Positions 12,530-25,230 of a DNA stretch of 64,000 nt are shown here, piece by piece (positions within the stretch are counted from its first letter, which is position 1; each line of letters opens with the position of its first letter). The translations under genes and the position numbers were made by a program. The notes under the pieces are model-generated. The model made no database searches. It had not been told where the DNA came from and was given only the letters and a program-made list of their open reading frames with translations. The DNA is taken from NCBI RefSeq assembly GCF_000182925.2, contig NC_026502.1, positions 4,092,001 to 4,156,000 of the forward strand, read 5' to 3'. Source of the stretch: Neurospora crassa OR74A. Lineage: Eukaryota; Ascomycota; Sordariomycetes; Sordariales; Sordariaceae.

Positions 12530-13681
12530 GAAATATCCTCCCTTCCGCTCTATACTATAGCTATCCAGTATAGAAATTTAACATTATTTAGTATAACGAA
12601 CAAGATAAAATTAAATAAGGTTATAATTTTTAAATTAATTTGTACGATTTTCTTTATTACGCTCCGTTATTACTTAATACATTCGAAATACTAAAGCCTA
12701 CTACACTTTTTAAAATATATTAAAAAGGACAACGTCGTTTTATATAGCAACTACTATATTAATAATTAGGTGCGAATCTTTTAAATATTTATATACTTTA
12801 ATATATATTAATATAGTAATATTGCGCTAAGTTCAATATACGCTATTATTAAAGAAGAGGATATTTTTAGGCTATATATCTTCCTTACTAATGAGGAGAC
12901 TTTTTTGGTGAAGTAGAATAGTAAATTCCTATATAATACTTAGTCTTTATAGGCCCTTTAATTTACTAATATTATCCGTAAGGATTACTGCAGATTAATT
13001 GCAATAAATATTTATAAACTAATTAAAAAGGAGTTAAAGAGGTTTAGCCGTTTGGATCCAATAGTAGTAAAAATGTATATTCGTAATACGTTCCTTATTA
13101 CGAATAATATATATTCTAAGATTGTATTTAGTACTAAATTAGATTATTATAATATTAAAGACCTTATTGTAATTAGTACTTATTTCAACGAAGATTTAGC
13201 ACTACGCTTTAATATATATATACTATTTACTTATATTAAGGATTTCGAAACTTAATAGTAATTAGCTCGTATAACGCTTCTATTTCGGAATATTAAGTAG
13301 TTTCTACTATTTTATTATAATAAAAATATTCCTACTTGCGTAAATTATTTAATAGTTGTAAACGATATAGTTAACCGATTTATTTAATATATTTAAATAC
13401 CCAATAATATTTAGGAGGCTACTTAGGAGAAGGTTAAGAGTAATATTACGGTTGGAATAGCTATTAAGGGTTTAGTATAGTAGAAGTACCTATTAGCGAA
13501 GAAATTTACTAATTCTAATTTTATTTTTAGGGGTACCTGTACTTTTAAGTATAAAATTACTGAATTAGCACTGGAGGAGTCTCTTTAACTATTTAATTAT
13601 AAAGTTTATACGGACTAGTATAATTGGGTAGATTAGAAGATTAATAGGATTAATTTATAATACCTATTCCCTTATTAAATT
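12530..13681 (+). pseudogene. Decayed coding sequence, family not recognised
   Basis: A long plus-strand stretch reads as protein with scattered RIP-type stops; one intact piece is 13052-13255 (67 residues, MDPIVVKMYIRNTFL...). It ends at 13682 in GTAAGTAAATTT, a plausible 5' splice site followed by the block's palindromic motif, so it looks like an exon. I could not match it to a family. Confidence 0.4.
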
Positions 13682-13899
13682 GTAAGTAAATTTAAATTAG
13701 TATTATATCCTCCCCTTTCGCTTTAGTTAGAATTAATTCTATTTACTCTAATTAGAATAAAACTTAGCTTACATTTTTCGTATTCTAATTAGAATAAAAT
13801 TAAGGATTAGTTAATATACTATAAATACGTATATTATTTATTATATACTTTATTTACTTTTATAAAGAATTATACTAGTAAATAAAGTAGGTATTAGTA

Positions 13900-16130
13900 A
13901 AATGTTTATTTATAGTATAGTATTCTTTATAGAATATTATCGTTTTAAAGAATTGGAATGTAAATAGTAGCCCTTCGATGCGTATTCGAGTGTTATTATT
14001 ATACTATTTGAGCTGGTTCCCTAAATATTTGCTAAATTTAATAATACTTTTAGTAACTTAATATTTTAGGTTTAATTCAATATTATTAGTAGTATACCTA
14101 AAAATAACTTACGTAGAGTAAGGATATTTATATAGGATTATTTCAATTATTTAATAAAGGAGTAGGCCGAATGGAAGTATTCTGTTAATACTATTAGAAA
14201 CGTTATTATATACTCGCACTTTACTATTATTGTACGTTAGAGTAAGAATAAATTTAAAATTGATAGGCCTTTAAAATTTAGTATACTTCTCCGTTCGTAT
14301 AATAGGGTTATTAAGTAGAAACCCGGATAGTATATTATAAACCTATTTGAAAGTAGTATATAGGATATTATATATAAAGATGAGGATATAGTAAATATAG
14401 ATACTATTATTGAGGATAAGGAGTTTGAAGAGTTTAGCTAGTAAATCTTCTACTATAATTAAAGTAAAAGGTACGGATACTAATATATTATTTTTAGGAA
14501 GGATAGAAGGTTGTAGAGGTTGGAGTTCTAAATAATAATAGTAAAGGATTCGATATTCTAGGCCTTTATTTTGGATGAAGCTTAATTTATTTAAAATTGT
14601 AATTCGTTAGTATAGTAGGTAATATAAATTATCCTTACTGTAAGTAGGTTGATTTGTTTTATAATACTTATATTGAATTGTATTATTAATATCCGAGTAT
14701 TTACTATTATATTTTGGGAGGGGGTAGGCCTATTTAAGGTTTTTATTTTGCTTAGGGGTTAGTATAATATATTAGAGTTCTTCTATTTTAGAAATAAAGG
14801 TTCGTACAATTAGGGTAACCCCTTATATATTATTAACCCTATAACGCCCGATACTATACGTACCTAATTGCATAAGATTAGTAAAAAGTAGGGTTACTAA
14901 TAGTAGGTTCTATACCTTAGCGTTTAAGATGTAATTACTAATAATAGTAAAACTATCTATTAAGTTACAATGGAAATCCTTTAGGAGAATTATATTATTA
15001 TTATAAATAGGAGTATAACTATTCTACTACGCCTCCCTAATAGGGCGATAATATACCCTTCCTTTAATATACTATTAATATTAATTTATTAAATTGAATT
15101 CGGGTATTACTATTGGCGGGAGGAGATCGTCCGAATTATAGATAATCTTTTGAAAGATATATTTATAAATTTATTAGAGTACAAAGTTAAAGATTTAATA
15201 ATGCCCTGTACTACCGACGAGGAGCGCCAAATCTCTTTAAATTTTACTTTTATTTACCTATTGTAATTTTTTTTATATAATATTTATATATAAGTATTAA
15301 TATTTGAGGACGATGCCGTTAGATAGTAAACAGCGATATAGAAGTCCCGCCTATTAAAGGGCATTTAGGCTATAGAGTATTAGAAGGGTAATTAGGAAAT
15401 ATATATTTGGATTTTTAATAAGGTTTTACATAGTAAAGAAGAAGCGATATTGGGGGTTGAAATTATTAATAAATTAATTTAATTGAATTTCGATAGTAGG
15501 TTATTTTATATATTTACCTATTTTACTATCGATACGTACCTTATATTGCCGAGTAACCGAATAAATATAGTATATTGGGTATTTAGAGAATTACCCTTAT
15601 TTATATAGATTGTTCGGAAATACACTAAATTATATAATAATTGGAAAAGGGTATTAGTAGTTACTAATTCGCCTTGGATATAAATATAAGTACAATTAAT
15701 TTTTTACTTTTATTTTAATTAAAAATTGGATTTACCGACTTTAATTAAAGTAAAATTTAATAAGGTATTTACTAATTAATATAGGATGCTCTATATTATC
15801 TTATATAAAATCGGCTTATATATAGAAATAATTTATTTTAATTAGATGTAAGTTGAATATAGTTGTATTGTTGCGGCTTAGAACTAATTATATACAAATA
15901 TCGACGTTCTTATATTTAATTCTAGTATATATATAGCTAAATTAAACCTCTACGTAATATATTACGTAGGTATTGGGTTCGGCTACGTATGGAATTAAAA
16001 TATAATTCTATAATATATAGGGCGTTTTTATAGGATTGGTTAGAAAGAAAGTATTTAATAATATTTACCTACTATATATAGTACTATTTGCAATTGGATA
16101 GAAGAGTATACTCTCTATAAAGTATATTCT
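13900..16130 (+). pseudogene. Decayed SNF2-like helicase
   Basis: Plus-strand translation contains ILDEAQFI.N.NSLV near 14565-14615, which fits the Walker B (DEAH/DEAQ) box and following Asn-rich step of SNF2 helicases. Further on are a motif-III-like region (about 14640-14700) and, at about 15610-15680, KRVLVVTNSPWI, which resembles the start of the SNF2 C-terminal helicase lobe. About 15675-15785 looks like an intron carrying the palindromic motif. Many in-frame stops are present. Assignment to SNF2 rather than another helicase class is an inference. Confidence 0.35.
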
Positions 16131-16339
16131 ATTCTTATTAAAGTAGTGTTTCTACCTATATATTAGCTCTAATTAGAGCGAAAATTAACGTTTGTATAGT
16201 AGATTTATAAGTTTATTGCGAATTTGGGCTTAGAGATAATAGGTATCCCCTTTAAGGCGGGAGATAATTTTAGGACCTTGTTTGGATATAAAGCTATTAA
16301 ATATATATTATTATATTAATTTAACCGGTACGTATAAAT

Positions 16340-16948
16340 TATAGAGTTACCTACTAGTATAGCCGTCTTCGATTCTATTAAGGCCTTCCGTATTAGGGAA
16401 TATTATTTTCTTTTAATTAAAGCAGTTATAATTAATTTCGAAGCGAAGTATAATATTAATTAGACTATCTTAAATAAGAATTTTATATTAATTGGTCCTT
16501 TCTTTATTAATCGGTCCGGTCTATTACCTTTAGTAGACTATATTCTCTAAATTATATATAAAATCCTTAATAGCTTAGATATAGACGGTTAGAAGGTTGT
16601 AATTGATTAGTTCTCTAAATATCCTATTAGGAATTCGAAGGCCGAAGAGGCGTTACGGATTAAGAAAGTATAGGAATTTATTAATACCTACGAGTAGTGT
16701 ATTTTTATTACGAAGGTGAGGGATGGTATAACAATTAGTAAATTGGAGGAGTAATTTAATAACTTCCAGAAGAATTATTATTAAAGTAGTAGTATTAGAA
16801 TATTATAAATATAGAAGGAGAAGTAAACTATATAGAGTAAAGTATTAGTAGATCCTAGGAATAACGAATTTAATTTAGATTACGACCTAACCGATATACT
16901 GTTGTATAGACGTAGATTAAAATGAAAGTACGCCGATACTAATAATAG
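16340..16948 (+). pseudogene. Decayed exon-like coding sequence, unidentified
   Basis: Reads with few stops as a hydrophilic protein (for example LTDILLYRRRLKQKYADTNN near the end), followed at about 16949 by GGTAAGTTT, a good 5' splice-site match, and then by the palindromic motif. It is probably a further exon of the same gene as the helicase relic upstream. Confidence 0.35.
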
Positions 16949-17149
16949 GTAAGTTTCGATTTTATAATATACCTTCTTTATTTTAATTAGAACGACCCCC
17001 TTTATTTTAATTATAGCGAAACCTAGTAGGGTTAAATTTAATATTTACTAATATTTTATAAATATAGAGTAAAACGTTCCTATACTAAGGTTTAATTTAA
17101 GAATAGCCCCCCTTCTACCCTATTAAAATAATTATATAAATAACCTCCT

Positions 17150-17825
17150 TTTATAGTACTAGCGGTTGGCACTTCGGATAACACTATTAGGAATAATATT
17201 ATTTCCTTTAGTAATAGCACGGCGTTTTAATATACTAATTCTTGTAATTTATTCGCCGATTTTAATTATATTTAGATTAAGGATAATAATTTATCTATTT
17301 TAATTAAATATATCTTAAATATAGCCTTTAAGGAGATACTTAAAGAGATTACTTAGTAGGCGCTCTATTATTTTATAATTATTAAAATAGTAACTGACTA
17401 ATATAAGAATAACCCTGCTATATTATTTATAATTATAGTATAGAAGTTCTACGTTTTTATATTTATATTATACTAGTAATATCTTAATGAGGCCAATATT
17501 AGCCCTATAGCCCTTTTAGGTTGGAAGCTTCCTTTTATATCCTTAGAATATATATAGAGCTTTTTAACCGTATAGGAGATTACTACTAAGGACGCTACTA
17601 AATTGCCCGGGGTTACTATATATTAAGTATAATTAAAGAAATTAAATTTGTAATTGGAGCTCTATCTACTACGGGTCGGCCTAGAGCGAATTAATTATAT
17701 AATATCGGCGGACTACCCTTGCAATTTACCGGCTAGCGATTAAACAATTTTTAACAATATAGATTTATAAGAATTAATTTCGGTATAGAACAATACAATA
17801 CCTAATAATAATATTAATTTTAATA
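17150..17825 (+). pseudogene. Decayed exon-like coding sequence, unidentified
   Basis: Plus-strand frame with mostly Gln/Trp-type stops. It ends near an ATAAGTAAATTTA sequence (about 17823), a mutated version of the splice-like sequence seen at 10856 and 13682, then the palindromic motif. No family recognised. Confidence 0.3.
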
Positions 17826-18014
17826 AGTAAATTTAATTCTAATAGTATATCCCTTTCGCTCTAACTATAGTAAAAAGCGTTTTTTATTATAGTTAAAGCG
17901 AAGAGTAGTTAGTTTTTATATGTTTTAATTAGAGTAAAATTTAGTATAAATTAATATATATTAAGTTTGTAGTTAATTATATAAATATAAGTAACCCTAT
18001 TATTTAATTTACTA

Positions 18015-18225
18015 TAATTTAACCCAACGTCGGCAATCTGCCTATTACTAATATCCGCAACCTATTTATAACCCAACCCAACGCCGGCGATTTACTTATT
18101 ATAGAAGAGAATTATTCTAACCCGCTTATAGCCTAACCCGACGCCGGCAACTTACTTATTACTAAAGAGAATTATCCTAATATAGTAATAACCTAACTTA
18201 ACGTTGGCGATCCGCTTATTATTAA
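18015..18225 (+). repeat. 60-bp tandem repeat within decayed coding sequence
   Basis: ACGCCGGCGA-type blocks start at 18027, 18081, 18141 and 18201, spaced 54, 60 and 60 bases. All are multiples of three, and one frame reads as a repeated (D/N)AG.LLI..ENY.. unit of about 20 residues. This fits a former protein repeat. The frame continues as protein-like sequence to about 18700. Confidence 0.6.
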
Positions 18226-19705
18226 AGAGAATTATCCCGATATAGTAATAATTAATATTAGTATAATTAAAGTATAAATATCTCTCGAGAGGTTAATAAA
18301 TATTATTAAGGATTTTAATAATAATAATTTGTAAGAGGCGTTAGAGGGTATATTATAGGCTATATTGGCGGATAGGATTAGTAAAGTATTATTTTAATTT
18401 ATTTAGTAGGTAGTCCGGTATACTACAAACTTTAATATAATAATACTCGAATTTAAGAGTTCTAACGAGCGGCCGCTATACAAATACGCTTATATAGTAT
18501 AACGGTTTTATACTATATTGTTTATTTTAATTAATAATCTTTAATATAATAAAGTTGAGAATAGTATTATAGAGATTAGTAAATAGGAGGATGCTTATGG
18601 AGGTTATAGTAGCCTACGAGAGGATTTATATAGCTAGTAGGTAACTATCGACTAATAGTTATAATTAGGTAGGGGCTTTAGTAATATATATAGTAGGTTA
18701 GTATTCTAATTGGAGTATTATATTATTAGTTTTAGGTTAAGGCGGATTTAAATAATAGCCGATAGAGGATACCTAATTCCTACTTCTAGCGTAAATATTA
18801 ATATATTTCTATATAGAAATATTTTTAGTAGCCGGGTATAAGTTTTTAATTTTATTAAATTACTAGTGGAAATTCCTTATACAACATCCCCCCCTTCTAT
18901 TAAGGGTCTTCGTCGGTCGATACGGCCTTAGAAGAGGGTTAGATAGTAAAGCGATGGATTTTTTAGTTTTATTCTTATTAGAATTATTTAAGTTACTATA
19001 ATTAGAGTGGAAGGTAGTGTAGTAGGGAAGGAATAATTGGGAGGTACTTCGGGTTTATTTTTAATAGTAGAGGTTAGGAATATAAGGTTGTATTGTTTGG
19101 AATTAATTAAATTATTTTAATTAAAGTGGAAGGTAGCGCGTAGTAACGAGATTGTTTGTATTAGCGGGCTTAGAGGTACTAAAGTCTAATCACGCTTATA
19201 AATAATTTATTTGCTTTTTATTGGGAGTAGTTGAAGTAGCCTCTATAATTTAAACGTAATACTTTATTATTTATTAATTATATTAATATTACTATAAAGG
19301 TACGGTCCGGGGGATAAATTAATATTAATAATTATAGAGGGAGTTATTATTTAATTAGTTCTATATAAGCTTATAGTATAAAAAAAGGATTAAATTCGTT
19401 TATTTAATAGTATAGCCCGTAATTGTACAATTAATAGTGTAATAGTATTATTAATATTAATAATTTCCTAATACCGAAACCTAATTTGCTTTTACTAACC
19501 TTTATACTAGCGTTTTTCTATTTTTTATATTCTATTTAATTAAGACAGAATAATTACCGTTTACCCCTTAGCGCGCTATTAGGCCTACAATAGTAATTAT
19601 CCTATTTATTCGTATAATTATAAGATTCTATATTAATTATAATAGTAATTCGAAGTAGTATATAACTATTCAGCGGCATTAAATTAATAGATATAGGATT
19701 ATAAT

Positions 19706-19724
19706 GTTGGGGGGGGGGGGGGGC
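19706..19724. repeat. Poly-G run
   Basis: A run of about 15 G bases within an otherwise AT-rich block, which stands out by composition. Confidence 0.8.
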
Positions 19725-20327
19725 GATATTATAATTGGTAAGGATTTTTAAAAAGGGCCTATATAATAGCGCTTAGGACTTAATCGATTATCCTCCTTCC
19801 CTACTTAGTAAATTAGTAGTATACGAAATTAATAAGTCTACTTTATAATTTATATTCGTATATTAGCCTTTTAATAAATATAGAGCCTTCAAGCGTTGAA
19901 GTAGCTAATATATCGAGGTACCCTATATTAATAGATTAAAAGGGTTTCGTATATATATAATATTAAGCTGTAATATTAATAGATAGAAGTAGTAATTAGT
20001 ATTATATATTAAAGTATATAGCCTAATATTTAGGGTTACCTACCTACGTATTACTTATTTACAACTACTTTAATAATTATTTTTAGTTACGAAATAGATT
20101 AAATCCCTTCCGACTTAAATTTATCGACCGTCCTCAATTTCAACCGAATTTATAAGGAATTTCTAGAAATAAAGTTAGTTTTACCCGTCTACGCTGCGCC
20201 TAGTATTAATCTAGTATTGCCTCTTCTATTTATAACCTATTTAATTTATAATATTATACTATTAAAGAATTATATACCCAATTAGAATTGTAGGAAAATC
20301 TTCTATTATTCTATTTTTAATTTTTTT

Positions 20328-20645
20328 AAGGATTATAAATAAGTATATTAAATATTAAATTCAACTCTTCCTATATATTCTTTTAGCTTGGTCTTCCTTA
20401 TAATAATAGTAGGTAAGTTTATTATAAATAAATTAGGGTTCGACGAATACGGATTTGAATTAAGACCGGTAAGATTATTTTATAGGTTTACTTCTAGTAT
20501 TATTATTATAAATTCCTATAAGTATTACAATTCTTTTAAAGATTATAAATAAGTATATTAGGTATTAAGCCTAACTCTCCCTATATATCCTTTCGGCTCA
20601 ATCCTCCTTACGATAGTAGTAGGTAGGTTTATTATAGATAAATCA
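20328..20645. repeat. Duplicated ~106-bp segment
   Basis: The segment from about 20328 (GGATTATAAATAAGTATATT...) recurs from about 20540, ending each time in GTAGGTAAGTTTATTATA or GTAGGTAGGTTTATTATAG. Copies are about 210 bases apart and differ mainly by transitions, as expected for RIP after duplication. Confidence 0.65.
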
Positions 20646-21639
20646 AATTTAATAGAGTAGCTATATATTAATTAAATATTACGAATAAATTGAGTTGTAA
20701 AAGAGGTTACCCTAAATACGCTAATACAATTAATATTAATAAAGATACAAATTATTATATAGTAAAATTAATTTAAATTATTATATTTGTACAATTGAAT
20801 TTAATTAATTTCTATTTAGCCCTCGGTTAATTTTTTTATATAACCAGTAAACGCTCTAGCGATTTTAGACTAGGTACTACGGGCTTTATTTATTTAAAGC
20901 GAATAACCGATACCCGTATATAATTTATTTAATTATATTAATACCGATTATAATATTAATTCCAATAATAATAATAGCGAAGGTAGTATTAATACATTAG
21001 GGCTAATGCGGAAGAAGCCCCGCTTAGAGGAAGGGTATAATAGTATTTTAAAGAGGAGGAGGTTTAGGAAGAAGGCCTAAAAAGAATAGAAGAAGGTTGA
21101 AAAAGCTATATAAATAGAATTATAATAAAGTAGAAACTAGTAATTCGATTTAATATATAATAGTCTACGGGGGGGGCTAATAAGAAGATCTCTTTATTAT
21201 ATTCTTTTTAAACTATTATATACTAATATAAATACTTATAGGAAGTTTTATATATTCCAAACATCAATCCCAAAAACCTCCCCTTTATAATTATAAAAAT
21301 TAATAATATTACTCCGTCCTTCTATAGTATCTAATTCCGCCTTAAATAAGTTTAGTTAATATACAAGGATTATATTTTTTAATTCTATTAATTAGACTAT
21401 TAAGAATTTATTAATAGTCCGTTTATATTTACTATTTTAAAATACTACGAACCCTTAATTTAGGTAACTATTCTTACTACTCCATCGGAATATAATACTA
21501 AAGGTACTAAATCCAATATATTATAATTATATTTCTAATCGAGGATCTTTAATTTACTTATAGCGAATTATTAATATTTTATTAAATTAGCATTAGTACT
21601 ATACCTTCTAATAAAATTTCGGGAATATTAAATTAATTA

Positions 21640-21935
21640 TATTATTAAGTATATTCCCCGGTACTTTATTAATTAGACAATAGCGTTTCGTATATTATAT
21701 TCGGATCCGAAGTGGCCTTACTATATTAGTATATTCGAAATTAATAATAGCAATCTCTCTTGGGACTATAAGCGGGCGATTTTCGACGATATACTGGGAT
21801 GGAAAGGCTCGTATATTAAAAATCCGGCCTACCCTTTATATTACCAGACGTATAGGTTTTTCTTATCGCACGAGAACCTGATTTATATAGAGGTTATATT
21901 TCGCATTAACTTTATTAAAAGTTAGTTATAATATT
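21640..21935 (+). pseudogene. Decayed coding sequence, unidentified
   Basis: An almost uninterrupted plus-strand stretch (reads ...SDPKWPYYISIFEINN... and ...GWKGSYIKNPAYPLYYQ...) has normal-looking protein composition in an otherwise mutated region. It ends at about 21923 in a GTTAGT step. I do not recognise the family. Confidence 0.35.
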
Positions 21936-23130
21936 TAAAATTATAATATAAAATAAATACGAAGATTAGTAATAAACTAAATAAACATTATTTTACATTA
22001 ATACCCCCCTTAATCCTACTTAAATTAGTATAAAAATAAATAGTATAATTGCCCTCCAGTACGTACTACCCTCTTTTAAATACCTCCGAAAGATATTACT
22101 AATTTAAAGAAACCCTAGTACAATAACTAAAGTATAGCAATATTATTAACTATAACTTTTATAATATATACGTCCGGCTCTTAATATAAATAGCTACTAA
22201 CTTTATTAATATATTAAATCGAATTAATTTATTCGAATAAAATTATAGAGAAATTATTTAAAGTATAGGGGCTATAGTAGAGAGGGTAATTTAGAGTAGA
22301 ATAGTAAATATAAAAGAATTAATAAGAGAGGTTTATATTTAGGTTTAAAATAGATATAATTAGTTAGTAAGCGTATTATAGCAATTATAAACTAAAGTAA
22401 ATAAGAATTAGGAAGATATTTAGGTAAATATTATTAAATTAGTATATACTTTATAAACCGTATATACAGGGATAAGGGAGATATTAGTAGATTTAAAGAA
22501 GATAGAGAGGTAGTATAAAGAAATTAATAATAAAAGCGGTACTTTTAATGAGGAAAGGGATATCTCTTAATATTATAGATTAGTAAATTAAATAAGTTTT
22601 ATAAATTCGTTATATTTTAAGGGTATATATAATTTAAGGGTATAGAAAATAAGGTAAAGATAGATAGTTCTAAGGAGGAATATAAGAAGGACGTTAAGGA
22701 TAAATTTAGAAAAGGATTTGGAATAGATAAAATATAGAACGAATATTTAATTTCGCTTTAATTAAAGTATATAAACCCCCCCCCCCTTATACCTTACAAC
22801 GACAGTAGAAATATATAGCCTCTTAACCTATTACTACCTCTTAGTAAAAATACCGGTTATATTTAATTTAGTACTTAAGTATAATAATTATATACATTTA
22901 TACCTTTAAATAGAAATTATATTTCTAAAATTAGATTAGATTTTCCCTTAGGCCAATTAGGATAGTCCTAACCTACTACGGCAAAGGGTATTTAAATAGC
23001 TTTTCAATTAATAATATTTTATATAAATAGGTATTATAGCTAATATTAATTTACTACACTCTATTCAGATAAACCTAGCCCTCTTAATAAATATTTAATT
23101 ATAATTTACTATATTCGAAATATTACTAAA

Positions 23131-23760
23131 CAGTCCGCTCTTTTCAATAGGTACTACGAGCTCCGGCTATAAATAAAGATATTATAACTACTATATTAGC
23201 GTTGGACGGTAAAGGTATTTTCGAATACCTAACTTCGCTCTAATTAAAGTACAAACCCCCTACCCCCCGTACTATAAAAGGACGAGGAATAACCCGCCGC
23301 TATTACTATTATTACTATTATTATTACCCTTATAAAGAAGATTAACGAATATAAGATATACGGACTTTTAAATAGTCTACTCCTTTCGATAGGTACTACG
23401 AACTCCGGCTATAAATAAAGATATTATAACTATTATATTAGCGTTGGACAGTAAAAGTATTTTCGAATATCTAACTTCGCTTTAATTAAAATACAAACCC
23501 CCTACCCCCCCTATACTATAAAAGGACGAATAACCCGCCGCCGCTATTACTATTACTACTACTACTACCCTTATAAAGAAGATTAACGAATATAAGATAT
23601 GTGGATTCTTAAGTAGTTTACTCCTTTTAATAGGTATTACGAGCTCCGGCTATAAATAAAAATATTATAATTACTATATTAACGCCGGACGGTAAAAGTA
23701 TTTTTAAATACCTAACTTCGTTCTAATTAAAATATAAACCCCCTACCCCTTATATTAATA
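23131..23760. repeat. ~242-bp tandem repeat, about 2.6 copies
   Basis: Units start at about 23131, 23374 and 23613, each with GGTACTACGA.CTCCGGCTATAAATAAA, a GCGTTGGAC block, the CTTCGCT.TAATTAAA motif, a C-run and a CTATTACTA microsatellite. Copies differ mostly by transitions. Confidence 0.8.
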
Positions 23761-24236
23761 TAATAAATATATTAAAGATATAGAATTAAAATAATTTTAT
23801 ATACCTAATTTCATTTTAATTAGAGTACGAACCCGCTTACTTTAGAGGGGGAGGGGAGGGGGTAGGGAGGTAGTAAGGGTTAGGGTTAATTTTGAATATT
23901 AGGGTCGAAAATTACTTATTACGCTTATTGATATATTTATTATTATATTAGGATGAAATTTAACGACCCAGATATTAGGATGAAGACCTAGGGCCCGGGG
24001 AAAGCGACACTTCCAATTAGGAAATAAATACTATTTAATACTATAGATTAGTATAAATTAAATTACTAAGAAGAGAAAAGAAGGACCTAGGAAATTACAC
24101 TATAAAATTTAAAAACCGGTGGGCTATTATTTGGATATATTAGATTTATATACTTAATTTCGCTTTTATTAGAATACAACCCCCCCCGCCCCTATAATAA
24201 AAAAGTATATTAAAGATATTAAATTAAAATAATTTT

Positions 24237-24860
24237 ATATACCCAACTTCGCTCTAATTAAAGTACGAACCGTCTACCCCGGCCCTATACTAAATATAGA
24301 GAGAATATTCAAATTTTCTTAAAATCTTTAAGAGATAAAATACTTCGCTCTAATTAAAGTACGAATTGCCTACCCCGGCCCCGTATATACAAAAAAATAT
24401 TTAATAATCTTCTTAAAATCTCTAAGAAATAAAACACTTCGCTTTAATTAAAGTACAAACCGCCCACCCCGGCCCCGTACACACAAAGAGAATACTCAAT
24501 AATCTTCTTAAAATTTCTAAGAAATAAAATACTTTATTTTAATTAGAGTACGAACCGTTTACTCTAACCCCGTACATACAAAGAGAATACTTAATAATCT
24601 TCTTAAGATTTTTAAGAAATAAAATACTTCGCTTTAGTTAGAGTACAAATTGCCTACTTTAGCCTTATACTAAATACGGAGAGAATATTTAAATTTTTTT
24701 AAGATTTTTGAGAAATAGAATACTTTATTCTAATTAGAGTACAAACCGCCTACTCCAGCCTTATATTAAATATAGAAAGAATATTTAATAATTTTCTTAA
24801 AATTTGAAAAGTAAAAAAACCCTAATTTTGTTTTAATTAGAGTATAATCCCCCTTATTAA
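24237..24860. repeat. ~95-bp tandem repeat, about 7 copies
   Basis: The motif CTTCGCTCTAATTAAAGTAC or its mutated form recurs at about 24247, 24343, 24437, 24532, 24627, 24723 and 24825. Between copies lie CCCCGGCCCCGTA and TCTTCTTAAAATCT blocks. Each unit carries the dispersed palindrome once. Confidence 0.85.
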
Positions 24861-24959
24861 TAAGTATAGATATTAAATTTAAAATAGTTTTATATATTTA
24901 ATTTCATTTTAATTAAAGTATAGCGCTAATTCTAATTAAATAGAATATTCGGGTTATTA

Positions 24960-25230
24960 AATTTTATTTTAATATAGTAGTAAATATACGGATAGGCGCC
25001 GTAGGTAATTTTAAATAAGGTTTATACGCCGTACCCTAGGCTATTTGGATTTTATTTTAATATAATAGTAAATATACGGATAAGCACTATAAGTAATTCT
25101 AAATAAGGTTTATACGCTATGCCCCAGGCTATTTAAATTTTATTTTAATATAATAGTAAATATATTAATAAGCGCCGTAGGTGATTATTAATAAGGCCCA
25201 TACGCGGTACTCCGGGCCTTAGGTCTTTAT
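24960..25230. repeat. ~88-bp tandem repeat, 3 copies
   Basis: ATTTTATTTTAATATAGTAGTAAATATAC-type starts at about 24963, 25051 and 25138, each followed by a GCGCCGTAGGTAAT-like block and a CCC.AGGC.ATTT end. Differences are mainly transitions. Confidence 0.75.

Noticed and set aside
24237-24860. Possible CRISPR-like array (regularly spaced palindrome-containing repeats)
   Set aside because: The spacers are themselves repeated, the host is eukaryotic and there are no cas genes; it is a tandem satellite.
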